Of a DNA stretch of 64,000 bases, positions 10,496 to 21,844 are shown piece by piece. Position numbers and translations under genes: made by a program. Numbering within the stretch: the stretch's first letter is position 1; every line of letters begins with the position of its first letter. The stretch spans positions 27,227,192-27,291,191 of the forward strand of contig OX463781.1 in the NCBI GenBank assembly GCA_949825025.1. The letters are read 5' to 3'. The notes under the pieces are model-generated. The model did no database searches, had not been told where the DNA came from, and worked only from the letters and a program-made list of their open reading frames with translations. The stretch comes from Siphlonurus alternatus (taxonomy: Eukaryota; Arthropoda; Insecta; Ephemeroptera; Siphlonuridae).

Positions 10496-10620
10496 CAGTG
10501 GCGTAGTCAGGATTTGTTCAAGGGGGGGGGGGGGTTCTTGAAGATAAAGATTGAGAATAGCCCACTGGGGGGTTTGGGGGGCATAGCCCCCCATTAGCCC
10601 GCCGCAGGCTTGATTTTTTT
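10496..10620. mobile_element. hAT-like transposon terminus fragment
   Basis: CAGTGGCGTAGTCAGGAT followed by a G run is the terminal-inverted-repeat style of many animal hAT elements. A possible opposite end, CTTGTCTACGCCCCTG, lies at 13332-13347, but I see no convincing 8-bp target duplication joining them. Confidence 0.4.
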
Positions 10621-11114
10621 TAAGGAAACGCCACTTTTTTAGGGTAAAATTATTAAAAAATACTATTATAGAGGTTGTATACTGATGCAATATTTTTAAA
10701 TTTTTATATTTTTTGCACCCCATTTTTTTTATTTCTTTTCAATATATATTGTACGTGCACTAACGTAATAAATAAAGCTTTGAGTAAATAATTTTAGTTA
10801 AATCAAGCAGCGACGGACTGGCCCGCCGAACCACCGAACGCCGTTCGGTGGGCCGCGACAAAAATGGGCCGCCGGGCCAAATGTGGGCCGCCGGCCACAA
10901 AGAAAAAAAAAAAAAAAAAAAAAAAAAGGAGAAAGGAGAAAGAGGAGAGAAGAAGAGGAAAAAGAAAAGGATGAAGACGGGAATAAAAAAAATTGCATTT
11001 TCTTACGAAATTGTATACAGTACATATGACATCTCAATTTTTAATTATAACATTTTGAGTTGGACCTAGCTGCGCGATTTAAAAAAAAAAAAAATAGTAA
11101 CTAATATACAATTT

Positions 11115-11547
11115 ATTAAGAGTAAAGTAACACAGATCAGCTGTTTTCTTAGTACCATTTGATTAACATGTACTGTACAACCGTAAACCTTAGCAAATTC
11201 ACAAATATCCTTTTTTTTTTTTACATGCAGATTTTAGTACCTGAAAGCCACAGAAAAAATTTCAAAACAATTTTTCAAGCCGACTTTTTTTTTTTTTTTT
11301 TTAATTATTATTATGATTTTTAATTTTCAGCAAAGAACTTTCTCATGGAGAGCAAAACTAAAATATTAATAAAAAAAAAAAAAAATCGTCTCGAATAATT
11401 GTTTTGAAATTTTTGCTGTGTCTCTTAGGTACTAAAATCTGTCTCGACTAAAAAAATTTCAGAATATTTGTGAATTTGCTAAGGTTTACAACATGTTAAT
11501 CAAATGGGACTAAAAAAACTGCTGATCCGTGTTACCTTACCCTTAAT
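11115..11547. mobile_element. Fold-back MITE, family B, copy 1
   Basis: The ends TTAAGAGTAAAGTAACACAG and, reversed, TTAAGGGTAAGGTAACACGG begin two arms that pair nearly to the centre. Both arms carry CTTAGCAAATTCACAAATAT and TTAGTACCTRARAGMCACAG-like words. It is about 430 bp with no ORF. The same arms occur at 11927 and 55826. Confidence 0.75.
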
Positions 11548-11593
11548 TGTGTAGCTAAGAATAAGAAAAAAAAAATGTTTTAGGCGATTTGAG

Positions 11594-11926
11594 ATAGCAC
11601 GGATCAGCTGGCCCATTCATAAAAATTATGAAAAAAATTAAAATGTTCTCCTCTGCATCCCCTATCAGTATATAGGTAAAATATCAGGTATTCAAAAACG
11701 AGCTAGTTTTCGAGTTATTAATTTTTAAAGTTTACTAATTTAACATATGGAAGTTCCATTTCTCCATGTTTTTCTGATACATCCTGATACATCTGATACA
11801 ACTTCTCTACATCCATCCTCTACTGATAGGGGATGTAGAGGAGAACATTTTAAATTTTTTTCATAATTTTTATGAATGGATTTTTTTTTTAGCGTTGGGC
11901 CAGCTGATCCGTATTATCTCTACCTT
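11594..11926. mobile_element. Fold-back MITE, family E
   Basis: The left arm CACGGATCAGCTGGCCCATT, then CATAAAAATTATGAAAAAAA, then a GTTCTCCTCTGCATCCCCTA word is mirrored at 11820-11926. Its outer 20 bp (GGTAGAGATAATACGGATCA in reverse) match the terminal repeat of family B, while the inner arms differ. This suggests the same transposase mobilised both. Confidence 0.7.
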
Positions 11927-12235
11927 GGTAGAGATAACGTCGAACAGCTGTTCGACGTAATCCTCTTTGATTAACATGTAAACCTTAGCAAATTGACAAA
12001 AATTCTGAATTTTTTTTGAGAGGCAGATATTAGTGCCTAAAAGCCATAGAAAAAGTTTCAAAAACATTTAACGAGCCGATTTTTTTAAATTAATTTTTTA
12101 GTTTGGCTCTCATGGGAAAGCCCTATGCTGAAAATTAAAAGAATTAATTAAAAAAAATCGTCTCGTTAAATTGTTTTGAAATTTTTTCTGGCTTTTAGGC
12201 ACTAATATCTGCCTCTCAAAAATTTTTCAGAGGAA
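11927..12235. mobile_element. Fold-back MITE, family B, copy 2 (right end truncated)
   Basis: It begins GGTAGAGATAACGTCGAACA, directly abutting the end of family E. It shows the family B arms (CTTAGCAAATTGACAAAAAT, GCCTAAAAGCCATAGAAAAA) and their mirror. The final ~70 bp of the right arm are missing after CAAAAATTTTTCAGAGG. Confidence 0.65.
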
Positions 12236-12479
12236 TCCAAAAAAAAATCACGTCTGCGAAAAATGTTTTAGGCGATTTGAGGATATTTTAGTGAACTTTA
12301 GTAAAAAATCTAGTGAAATTTAGTAAAAAATCTAGTGAAATCCTAAAAAAATCGCGCCTGCAGCGGGCTAATGGGGGGCTCCGCCCCCCAGACCCCCCTT
12401 TTGAGTGCGAGACTCCGCCTCTGTGGGCCGTCCTTTTGTCTCGTTCGGTAGGAAATTTCAGCCCAGTCCGTGCCTGATT

Positions 12480-13300
12480 AATCAAGTAATTCATCTAATA
12501 ACCACTTTTATATTATTTTTATTAGTTTCATGGTGCGCGATTTTTTTGAAAAAGGGACGTGGACTATAATTTTTTTCGATGAAAAGTTGCAGCAAATTTC
12601 TTATATTTGTAAATCGTGAATTATGCAGTTACAATATTTTTGTCACTACAGTACTTTTTCTTATAAAAAAAATAGACCACATTTTAAGACGATGTACTGA
12701 GATGTACGAGCAAGAAAAAATATTTATATTTAAATTTTCAAAACAGGAAAATCAATTCATTACATTAAGTATACTGTAAAATTAATAAATTTAAAAATCG
12801 GATTTTTTAAACTTCAATAATAAATTTAAATATATACGTACAGTATTATACATATGACTTACATGAGACAATGAAACTAGCAATTGCAAGATGTAATATA
12901 CCTATATAATTAATTAAAAAATAATAAAATACTATATATAATTTTTATTGTTATGCTGAACATCATGCGGGGAATGTTTTCAACATTTTTTATACTTTAA
13001 ATTGTTGTCTTTATAGTGTCTTTTCGTATACAAAAACAAAAATAACTTAATAATGAATTAATACTACATAATATAATTATCATAATAGAATTATACCATA
13101 CTTAAATAATCATAATATTGTAGACTGATTTTAAATAAATTAAAGATATATTAACAATGTGTTTCGGGGATATAAATTTTTAAAGTTTTTTTTTTAAAGA
13201 AAATTTTTCATAAAATTTTAGCTAAATCGTATCCGTCGAGTACCATTTTTTGTTATTTTTCCCTTAAAATTTACTAAGGTTCAGCTCTCAAGGGGGGGGT
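12480..13300. other. AT-rich stretch, no gene seen
   Basis: Very A/T-rich DNA with short random ORFs. Nothing recognisable. Confidence 0.5.
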
Positions 13301-13371
13301 TATAACGTTATAACACCCAAACCCCCCCCCCCTTGTCTACGCCCCTGGAGGGGTGTATATCTCTGCAGTAC

Positions 13372-13530
13372 AGAAGGCGTGGATCCAAAGGGGGGCGATG
13401 GGGGCGATCGCCCCCTCCAAAAGGTCCCAAAATACATTGAAGGTCTTACGTCGCCCCCCCCCCCAAATTTAACATTGCGGGTAGGGCACCTTCCCCCCCC
13501 CCTCTTCAGATCCGCGAGCTGGATTCGCCC
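13372..13530. mobile_element. Small hAT-like MITE with C/G homopolymers, copy 1
   Basis: GGCGTGGATCCAAAGGGG at the left, and CCGCGAGCTGGATTCGCCCC at the right, flank a core CCCCTCCAAAAGGTCCCAAA ... AATTTAACATTGCGGG. The core is nearly identical to that at 15362-15450. ORFs on both strands here are by-products of the G/C runs. Confidence 0.6.
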
Positions 13531-14333
13531 CGGGTTATATAATAATGTCATGAAAACAAATTAATTCCTCAAATAATAAAACAAAGATAAATTTAAATAA
13601 TCTTATATATATACGTACATTATGATATTACGTACATTACATTATTACATTATGATAATTATATTATTATGTGTTTATGAAAATAAAAACTAGAGTTAAT
13701 TAATTATTAAATTAAAAGTTAAGGTAAAATTTAATCAATTTTAATATCTTCATAGCAGCTAGAGCACTTGTGCTCATAGTGCTATATATGTTTGAATTCT
13801 GCTACTCTTGATTTTAGTTATAAATTACGATTAGAGATGGCGTTGGCGTCCTAATTTGACTATTTTTTTTTTACACATGTTCAGTAAGCGCCAAATAATC
13901 TAGTACACAACAGGTAGCACGTGTACTGTAGTGTTTTTATGCATGTTAATTTAATTGTGATTAAAGAACGGTATTTTGAAATTTTAGTAGTGTAAGATAA
14001 AAAAGAGACTATTTGTGATCTAATGTGCTAGTAAGTTTTACGCGCAAGCAGAAGAAATAGAAGGTAAGTGCAGAATTGTCAATTGTGTTGGCCGGATCAC
14101 AGTATAGAGATTCCTGTACTGTGGGCCGGATTTTATTATTTGCACCCGGCCGTTTGCACGTGTTTTTTTCAGCACGCGGTACATCGAAGATTATATTTTG
14201 AAATTATTTATTTATTTTTTTTCCTTTACAAGGATACATGCCTAACAGCTTACAGCTCGCGGCGGGGTAATGGGTATAGAGATATAAGGTATATATAGGG
14301 AACGGATGGTGCAATGGCTTCCGTGGCTTTGAT

Positions 14334-14482
14334 CAGGCGCGGATCCAGAAAAAAAAAATCGGGGGGGGGGGGGGGCTGCCTCCTTAAGGCCAATGTTAAA
14401 AAAAATTGGGAGTGGGGGAAATGCCTATATTGCCCATGTTAAATCCAAAATTTTTCCCCCCTCCCCCTGGATCCGCGCCTGC
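14334..14482. mobile_element. Small hAT-like MITE with CAGGCGCGGATCC termini
   Basis: Perfect outer inverted repeats CAGGCGCGGATCCAG and CTGGATCCGCGCCTG enclose about 120 bp with a G run, GGCCAATGTTAAA and a C run. The flanks TGGCTTTGAT and TGGTTTTGAT are near-identical, consistent with a target duplication. Confidence 0.7.
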
Positions 14483-14507
14483 TGGTTTTGATTCAATGAT
14501 TCTTTTA

Positions 14508-14536
14508 TGAGCATGATATTACCGCGCGCGCGCGGT
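14508..14536. repeat. (CG)6 core inside a near-perfect palindrome
   Basis: ATGATATTACCG, then a CG run, then CGGTATTATCAT. Alternating CG is rare in this A/T-rich window and could adopt Z-form or cruciform DNA. Confidence 0.7.
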
Positions 14537-14603
14537 ATTATCATATAATTAACACTATTAATGTCTAATAAGGAAATATCAAGAGCTAAGATGGTACGTG
14601 CCA

Positions 14604-14609
<6 letters not shown>

Positions 14610-14684
<75 letters not shown>
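14610..14684. repeat. (AT)n microsatellite
   Basis: About 37 uninterrupted AT units. Confidence 0.95.
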
Positions 14685-14687
<3 letters not shown>

Positions 14688-15329
14688 CATTTTATAAAAT
14701 CAGCTTTTTTTAATTACACCGGCACTGCTTTGTTTTTTTAGCATAGCAATTGCAATTTAATTAAGTTAATCGAATTAAATTCAACTTCGGCCGGTGCATA
14801 TTTTGTACTATATATTATATATTTTTCTGCAAGCTGCATCGTATGCAAATCGCTATGTAAGCTAGATGTTGATATCCGATAATTGGATCATTTTGATATA
14901 CAGAATATATGATGCATTATATATATATGTTTGAATTTTTATATTTTATGCAATGCATGTGGAGATATGGGGGGGGGGGTGTTAATTGCACCCTCCAAAT
15001 ATTTTCGAGCAAATTCGAGCGATGCAGACGCTGCAGTTTAGTCGAGCGTCGAGGAAATAATTAAATTACTGCCAGACAGTGCCAGAGGGCAGAGGCCGGG
15101 GGGGGGGGGGGGTCTTCAAATATATAACACCACTTAACGTAAACTTAATTAGCCTAAGACTGTCTGAGTGCAACAATAAAGAATACACTAAGACTGCATG
15201 TCTTAATTTTAGGATTGTTGTAATTTGTGTTATTTGAAGACCCCCCTGGAAATTATATGCATTATAATAATAATATACACAATATGTTTATTGTATATAT
15301 GGACAGCACGCACAGTACGTGGGCCACGT

Positions 15330-15507
15330 GCAGGCGCGGATTTAAGTATAATACGTGTGTGTGCCCCCTCCAAAAGGTCCCAAAATACTTTGAAGATATT
15401 ACCACCCCCACCCGTCACCCCCCTCCCACCCCAAAATTTAACATTGCGGGATATAGGGCACCCCCCCCCCCCTCCCCACAGAGCCGCGGGCTGGATCCGC
15501 CCCTGAA
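15330..15507. mobile_element. Small hAT-like MITE with C homopolymers, copy 2
   Basis: CAGGCGCGGATTTAAG at the left and GGCTGGATCCGCCCCTG at the right enclose CCCCTCCAAAAGGTCCCAAA and AAATTTAACATTGCGGG. Same core as the element at 13.4 kb. No protein gene. Confidence 0.65.
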
Positions 15508-15519
15508 TACAGAGATTAT

Positions 15520-17325
15520 AATATATTTACTGTTTAAGTTCTAATATATACAAATTTTTGACGTGTCTATAACTTTCATATTCAAAGTGTTAGCTTGCAT
15601 TATTATAATGTTTGTATAATATATATGTGGAATTTGACGAATAAACCATTTTTGAATTTGGATTAAGATATAAGCAAGATAATAGAGAGATCACAACGCG
15701 CGCCTCTATATAGCTCTGCTAAGAAAAATCGGAAAAATCAAAATATTATTATTAGTTTAAAATTTGCTCAAGAGATGTCCATAATGGTAAATTTCTACTA
15801 ATAAGTTTATCAATTTTCTCAAAAGAGAGCAGCACTATAAACGTTCTCTTACAATTAGCGGCAACTGACGTAAAACTTCAAATATGTCTAGAAAGGGGGA
15901 GGAGGGGGAGAGGCAATAGTGTGTACACTATGTCCACTATAAGAACACTATAGTAGAGAGTACAGAACATCTAGCTATTATAGATTGGTTCAGAGCGTCC
16001 ACGCTGTCCCCTAAATATTTACCAAGAACTGCGTATAGACGTTACATAAACATAAACACGACGAAAACCTTATTAATTGTGGAGATAATTTTATTTTACA
16101 TTTTTTATTTATTTATTTACTTTATTTTATTTTACACCATAACTGGGAGCATCTCCTCTCTCATGCACCACCACCCTTTTAATTATTCTTCAAAATTGGT
16201 ATATCATATATAACTATATAAACAGCATAATAAAATTAGATGTATATCTAAATATATGAAAGTGGAGATGATTTGTTTTTACTGTAAAAATAATCAGAAG
16301 AGATGATCAAGTTAATGATCATTAATTTAATTAACACATATTGCACGTGTATAGCAAACTTCAATTGAAATACGATATATCACATATTCGTGTAAACTGT
16401 GTGCATTAATATTTAATCTACAATTAAGTTATTAACTGAGGTTAAAACATACTGTATGTATTATAATATATGCCATGAGGGTTATACTATGATTTTCACC
16501 TTAATTTAGAGTGTGTTAATTAAAAACATAAAAAAATTAACAAATAAAATAATATCTGGAAGAGAAATTCTCAAATCATATACAAGTATATAAATAATTA
16601 AAATTTCGAATACTTGCAAGTATAGGACATTTCATTGCATGTAAAATTAGTCCAGACAGCAAATGCTATTTGCTTAATCATTTTAATTTTCAAAGTACAA
16701 TTAGGTACATCCACGTACTAATTACTCAAAAAATCTACAAACCCGAACCTTCTTAAACCCATCATAAAACTGAATGGATTTGAAAATCTATTGTATTATA
16801 ACTTTCAATTATTTATTTGTATAATTAATATTATATTTCTATTTCATTAATTTTTATTTAAGATTATATTAATTATTTGAATAAAGTTACATTGAGGATA
16901 CTTAATTAATTGAAAAATAGAAAATGACACACAATTTTATACAGAAATTCATTACATATAAAACTGTTTATGCCTTTAGGCTACACTTGAACCATATATA
17001 GTAAATTAATTGTGCTTTGAGCACGACGGCACCGGTGTCTATTGAGTTGAGAGCATTTACAATTAGCAATTAAACAAATTACACATGCCATATACAAAAT
17101 CCTCGCCAGTCATTTTAATTTATATAAAAGCTATCACATCCCCATAATTGTTTGCATTTTATGTTTTACATATTATATATATGATATTATAAAACACTGT
17201 ATATTATTTTATACTGGTTGATTATCGCAAATTGATAACAACTGAACTGATAGCTTCTGGCTAAAATCATGTGGCACATTTAAAAAAAAAGAACTGGAAG
17301 ATTTTTATTTCAAATTTTATATCAG
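15520..17325. other. AT-rich gene-poor stretch
   Basis: No coding exon, RNA gene or repeat family recognised, apart from a GGGGGAGGAGGGGGAG purine tract near 15895. Confidence 0.5.
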
Positions 17326-17332
17326 TTTTCAA

Positions 17333-17669
17333 TAATGGACAACATACATGAAAATTTTTTATTGCAGAAATGAATAGAGGGTACCAAATTATGCTACTCT
17401 GAATTTTTTCAGATTTTTTTGAAACCCAGAACTATTTTTAAATAATTATTGAAAGTGCGGCCACGCCCCCTGGAGGCGTCAATAGGCGTCCAGTCTCTAT
17501 CCTTTTTATTAAGAATTCAGAAGTGCCAACTGAAATCACAGGACTTTCAATAATTATTTAAAAATAGTTCCGGGTCTCAAAAAAATCTGAAAAAATTCAG
17601 AGTAGCATAATTTGGTGCCTTCTATTCATTTCTGCAATAAAAATTTTTCATTCATGTATGTTGTCCATT
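17333..17669. mobile_element. Palindromic MITE, family A, full copy
   Basis: The left arm from ATGGACAACATACATGAAAA through TTTATTGCAGAAATGAATAG, GGTACCAAATTATGCTACTC and CCAGAACTATTTTTAAATAA is mirrored by 17545-17668. Arms are about 120 bp. The loop is CACGCCCCCTGGAGGCGTCA followed by a TCTATCCTTTTTATTAAG word. No ORF. Confidence 0.8.
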
Positions 17670-18136
17670 GTATAGTATCATACGCAATTAAAAAAAATAG
17701 GGGGATATGCCATGCAAATTCTAATAATAATAATTATTCTAATTAGTAAAAAAATATAACTGACAGGGAGTTTTATATGCGGGAATCATATGTATTATGT
17801 TCAATTAATTCTTTTTTTCTAAACTATTTTATATGAATAATGGTTCTAACATAAAATTATGTTTCTTCTAAAATTTCGCTAACCACGGTTAGCATCAGCG
17901 CCTTAGCCAAACTAAAAGTGGACTTTGCATATTTTCCAAGTACTCCTTAATGTATCGTGCCAAAAAAAGAAAAAAAAATCAAGTTACGTTTTGTTTTTTA
18001 TATTTTCTTAATATGAAACAGATTTTAAATGATTTAAATTATTGCATATACATATATATTTATACTTTTTATGCCTAGCTACAATAATAATAACATAATA
18101 ACTTAGCTTATACAGTATAAGCAATCTTATACATCT

Positions 18137-18140
<4 letters not shown>

Positions 18141-18203
<63 letters not shown>
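18141..18203. repeat. (AT)n microsatellite
   Basis: About 31 uninterrupted TA units. Confidence 0.95.
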
Positions 18204-18206
<3 letters not shown>

Positions 18207-18209
18207 AAA

Positions 18210-19125
18210 ATCTGTTCCTTCAAGTAATAAATAGTTTAATGATGTATATTATATGAAAAGGGAGCTCTCCTGATCATTGCCAATGCAAGTAACATATATG
18301 TATCAATATGGTATTTATATTTTATATTCAATACAAGTTATTTTTTTAAGAAAATGTAAAATATTGTAATTTAATATTAAATGTACTCGAAGCGAACATA
18401 CTTACATAGAACAAAAATACTAAGTATACATTAAATTTGAGCGTCAATTAAAGATGATTTTCAGCACCTAACGTTTGCTTGCAAACCTGGCTCCTGCTAT
18501 ATAACCATAATCCGAGCTATTTGAATGCTGAACAAGTTGTCTAACCTCAAGGTGAGATTTGACAGATATAAGACGAGTTTGATTATAACTGGGAAGATTT
18601 AATTATTTTTCAAACATACCTTTGATATTATTTTTTCATGACAACTCTTTATTCAATAAAAGAAGATATCCTGAAAAATATATTTATAAATTATTATATA
18701 ATATATAATATATTATTTATTTAATAATTATTTTTTGATTTATGTAAAAACCACTTGTACCATTGTAAAAAAGTTCCTTAATGTTTCAATTATCTTTTAT
18801 TTGCTGCACATTGATAGAAAATCAGCTGCAACTAAGCATTATTTTTTTAGAAGTTATAATGAAGACTACGTATATTTAAAAAAAATAAGACATGAAAAAC
18901 TTTAATTTTACATATAATACATATATAATATATGCAGATGATAATTTTGGGATTTTATAGCAAGCTATATAGAAAAGTAAGTTTTACTAGTTATTTTACT
19001 ATTTTATTTTAAAAAAATCGACACGTAGAAAAAAATTACATGGTTTTGAAGTTTATTATACTTAAACCATTATTTTCAAGTGTATAGAAGTCATGAATGA
19101 AAACTTTTCATCAATTCATTAATTG
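18210..19125. other. AT-rich stretch, no gene seen
   Basis: No coding or RNA feature recognised. Confidence 0.5.
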
Positions 19126-19189
19126 CAGAGGCCTGAGAGGACCAACATTAATTTAGTTGCATCTTTTCGTCGAAGTTTTCTGTATTCAC

Positions 19190-19310
19190 GAGGTTGTCTG
19201 GGAGGAGATAAGGTAATCCGCAGATAACTATGTGAAGGAGCAGGGGGCGTAACTTCTTGTGTTCGAACCGAGAAATCCCCTTCAAATCTCATCTCTCAGT
19301 CTCTCTCTTC
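19190..19310 (+). repeat. Possible SINE-like fragment with a B-box-like word
   Basis: GATAAGGTAATCCGCAG followed about 45 bp later by GTGTTCGAACCGAG resembles pol III A and B boxes. No proper cloverleaf forms and no tail is seen. Confidence 0.2.
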
Positions 19311-19912
19311 TTTTTACTTGCACAAACTTGCTAGTTTTTTTTAAAAAAGAGAGAAAAACATAAAAAAATGTTGAAAAATCTTGCAGTCAGTAGAGTTAAG
19401 GAAGTGGAAGTGACGTCACAAGAGAGAAGATTGATGATCATTCCGGAACCGGAAGCAGGTTAACCCCTCCTACCTCTTTCTTTCTCTCAAGTAAAGCTTG
19501 CTTGGAAAACCACGCGAATAATAATTCTTTTGAGATGAAGCGTCAGAACGTATCAAAATTGCGAGTGCAATGAATTTGCGTTTTTTTTTTTTTTACTTTT
19601 TTAGTCATTTTATTTTATCATGAATAATATTATTTTTATCATTTAATTATGATTAATACATCATCATAAAATAATTTAACTTTATTTAACTTGTCTACGG
19701 AATATATTACATAATTTGTGTGTTTGCATATAATTGTAAAGTATAAATATTCTGAACGACTCTTCAAGTTTTGCTACGTATTGGTTGAAAAATTTCATGC
19801 TTAACTCATTCTTAACATGTTTAAACCTAATCCTTCATTAATATTGCGTCATTTTTTACATAAAAACACAACTCATTTTTTTCTGGCTCTATCAACTACT
19901 CCATGTAACTAC

Positions 19913-20630
19913 TTTAAAGGCCTCATGAACCTTTGTACAATATTAAGCACACGGTAAGCTTTGCTTCAGTGTGATTCGGCTGTATAAAATTTTTTGTTTC
20001 AGCAGCACAAATATCAGAGATAATAGCCGATGAAAAGGAACCTGTGACGTCACTCACGCTCATTCAGCGGCGACAATATAGGGAAATCCCTGCAAAAGAT
20101 AGGTTCACTCCCGCTGCAACCACGGCCACAATTTTACTTCTGAAATTTTGAAACTTTACCAGGGCAATCTTGATAGTATTTGTCAAATAGTCTGAAAGAT
20201 TTTTTTTGATGACATTCATACAAACCGAGTTATTGCGGTAGAAAGAGGAGCAAAAATGTTGTATAGGAAAACAATGTTAAATTTTTAGCTTATCTTGCTA
20301 CCGCAATAACTCAGTCTGTACACACGCCACCAAAAAAATTCTTTCAGTCTATTTGACAAATATTATCAAGACTGCCCTGGTAAAGTTTCAAAATTCCAGA
20401 AGTAAAATTGTGGCCGTGGTTGCAGCGGGAGTGAACCTATCTTTTGCAGGGATTTCCCTATATTGTCGCCGCTGAATGAGCGTGAGTGACGTCACAGGTT
20501 CCTTTTCATCGGCTATTATCTCTGATATTTGTGCTGCTGCTGAAAAAAAAAAAAATATGCAGCCGAATCATACTAAAGCAAAGCTAACCGTGTACTTAAT
20601 ACTGTGAAAAGGTTCAGAAGGCCTTTAAGG
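19913..20630. mobile_element. 718-bp near-perfect palindrome (fold-back transposon)
   Basis: Arms of about 334 bp (19913-20246 and 20298-20630) are reverse complements with few differences, including TGACGTCACTCACGCTCATT, GATAGGTTCACTCCCGCTGC and GAGTTATTGCGGTAG. The outer ends read TTTAAAGGCCTCATGAACCT and, reversed, TTAAAGGCCTTCTGAACCTT. The spacer is about 50 bp. No ORF. The high arm identity points to a fairly young insertion or to arm-to-arm conversion. Confidence 0.85.
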
Positions 20631-20639
20631 CCTCTAATT

Positions 20640-21585
20640 GAGACTAAAATGGAGACAACATTTCTAAAATTTCATGCTATGAGAGGAAAAATTTAATACA
20701 ATCTTGTATTTTTTCCCTTAAAAATGGTGCAAAAAATAGGAGGAAAAAAGACGAGATGAGACGTTAAAAACTAATAAAGGATTAAATGTATTTAAATAAC
20801 TTGGGTTATATATATACAGTATATTTAATATTTAATTATTATATATAAATATTGTTTATTAAATATAATAGTATTATATATACTGTTTATAGTGTGTTTA
20901 ATTGAATATTATTTTCAATATTATGACAATTCAACAAAACTTAATTTTTACTTCATCAGCAATCGCCAATTAAAAAGTCATGACAACAGATTTTTTTTTG
21001 CAAAAAATCTTCAGACAATATATTTATATATTTTTTTTAAATTAGGTATAACTTTGAATAGAATGTATAGAAATAACAGCAAAAATATAAAACCCTGTGC
21101 TGTATATTTCTTTAATGAGAAGCTTGCTTTTGTATCAGGACGATGAACAGAGAGGCGGCGCTTGCTTCAATTGTGTGCTGAGACAAAACACTGACGCTTT
21201 CGTTCTTGTCCGGCGGAGCGGTTGCTTGTTTACCCTCTGCACCAAATCTCCCTCCCTCCCTGGTCTTCTGACTTAGCCTGATAAATACTGCACCATCGTG
21301 CCTTGGTGAATGAAAATACACGTGATTGTTGCTTTTTTTTTGTGAAACTTATTTTGATAATTAACTGAAAGAACTGCTAATATAGAAGACTATTTTCTAA
21401 AACAAGTTAAACAGATATATCAAATTTTTACATGTAGTTCAAATAAAAATTTCTTTATTATATTATATTGCCTTATTGAGCGATCAATATGAGCTTGCAA
21501 TAAAAATATTCTGACTCGTAGCTGCTTTAACAGTGAAATTTTATTGTTAAAATTGAAACAAAACAGTACATATACATTTTTTTTC
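20640..21585. other. Stretch without a supported gene; GC-richer patch at 21120-21320
   Basis: The patch at 21120-21320 has an open frame on each strand (69 codons on minus, ending QKQAS). It lacks clear splice sites and I recognise no protein. The rest is A/T-rich. Confidence 0.3.
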
Positions 21586-21599
21586 TCATCTACTTTGGA

Positions 21600-21838
<239 letters not shown>

Positions 21839-21844
21839 GATGTA

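Larger units (their letters stand above)
10808..12476. mobile_element. hAT-like non-autonomous element with nested MITEs
   Basis: The left end CAGCGACGGACTGGCC and the right end (as reverse complement) CAGGCACGGACTGGGC agree at 13 of 16 positions. Both continue with CCGAAC near 25-30 bp inward. Flanks are similar (TAAATCAAG and TTAATCAAG), a possible imperfect 8-bp duplication offset by two bases. The interior has an A/G-rich tract (10903-10975) and three fold-back MITEs and no transposase ORF. Assignment to hAT rests on the terminus style alone. Confidence 0.45.

Noticed and set aside
11870..12067. ORFs over MITE family B arms (also 56124-56309)
   Set aside because: Lie wholly in non-coding fold-back arms; similarity between them is element similarity.
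10496..13347. A single 2.85-kb hAT element from CAGTGGCGTAG to CTACGCCCCTG
   Set aside because: Termini look compatible but flanking 8-mers do not match, so they may be two unrelated fragments.
13300..13564. Gly/Pro-rich ORFs on both strands (also at 10442-10723, 15225-15544, 27500-27960)
   Set aside because: Come from G/C homopolymer runs or MITE ends; open on both strands at once, no splice signals.
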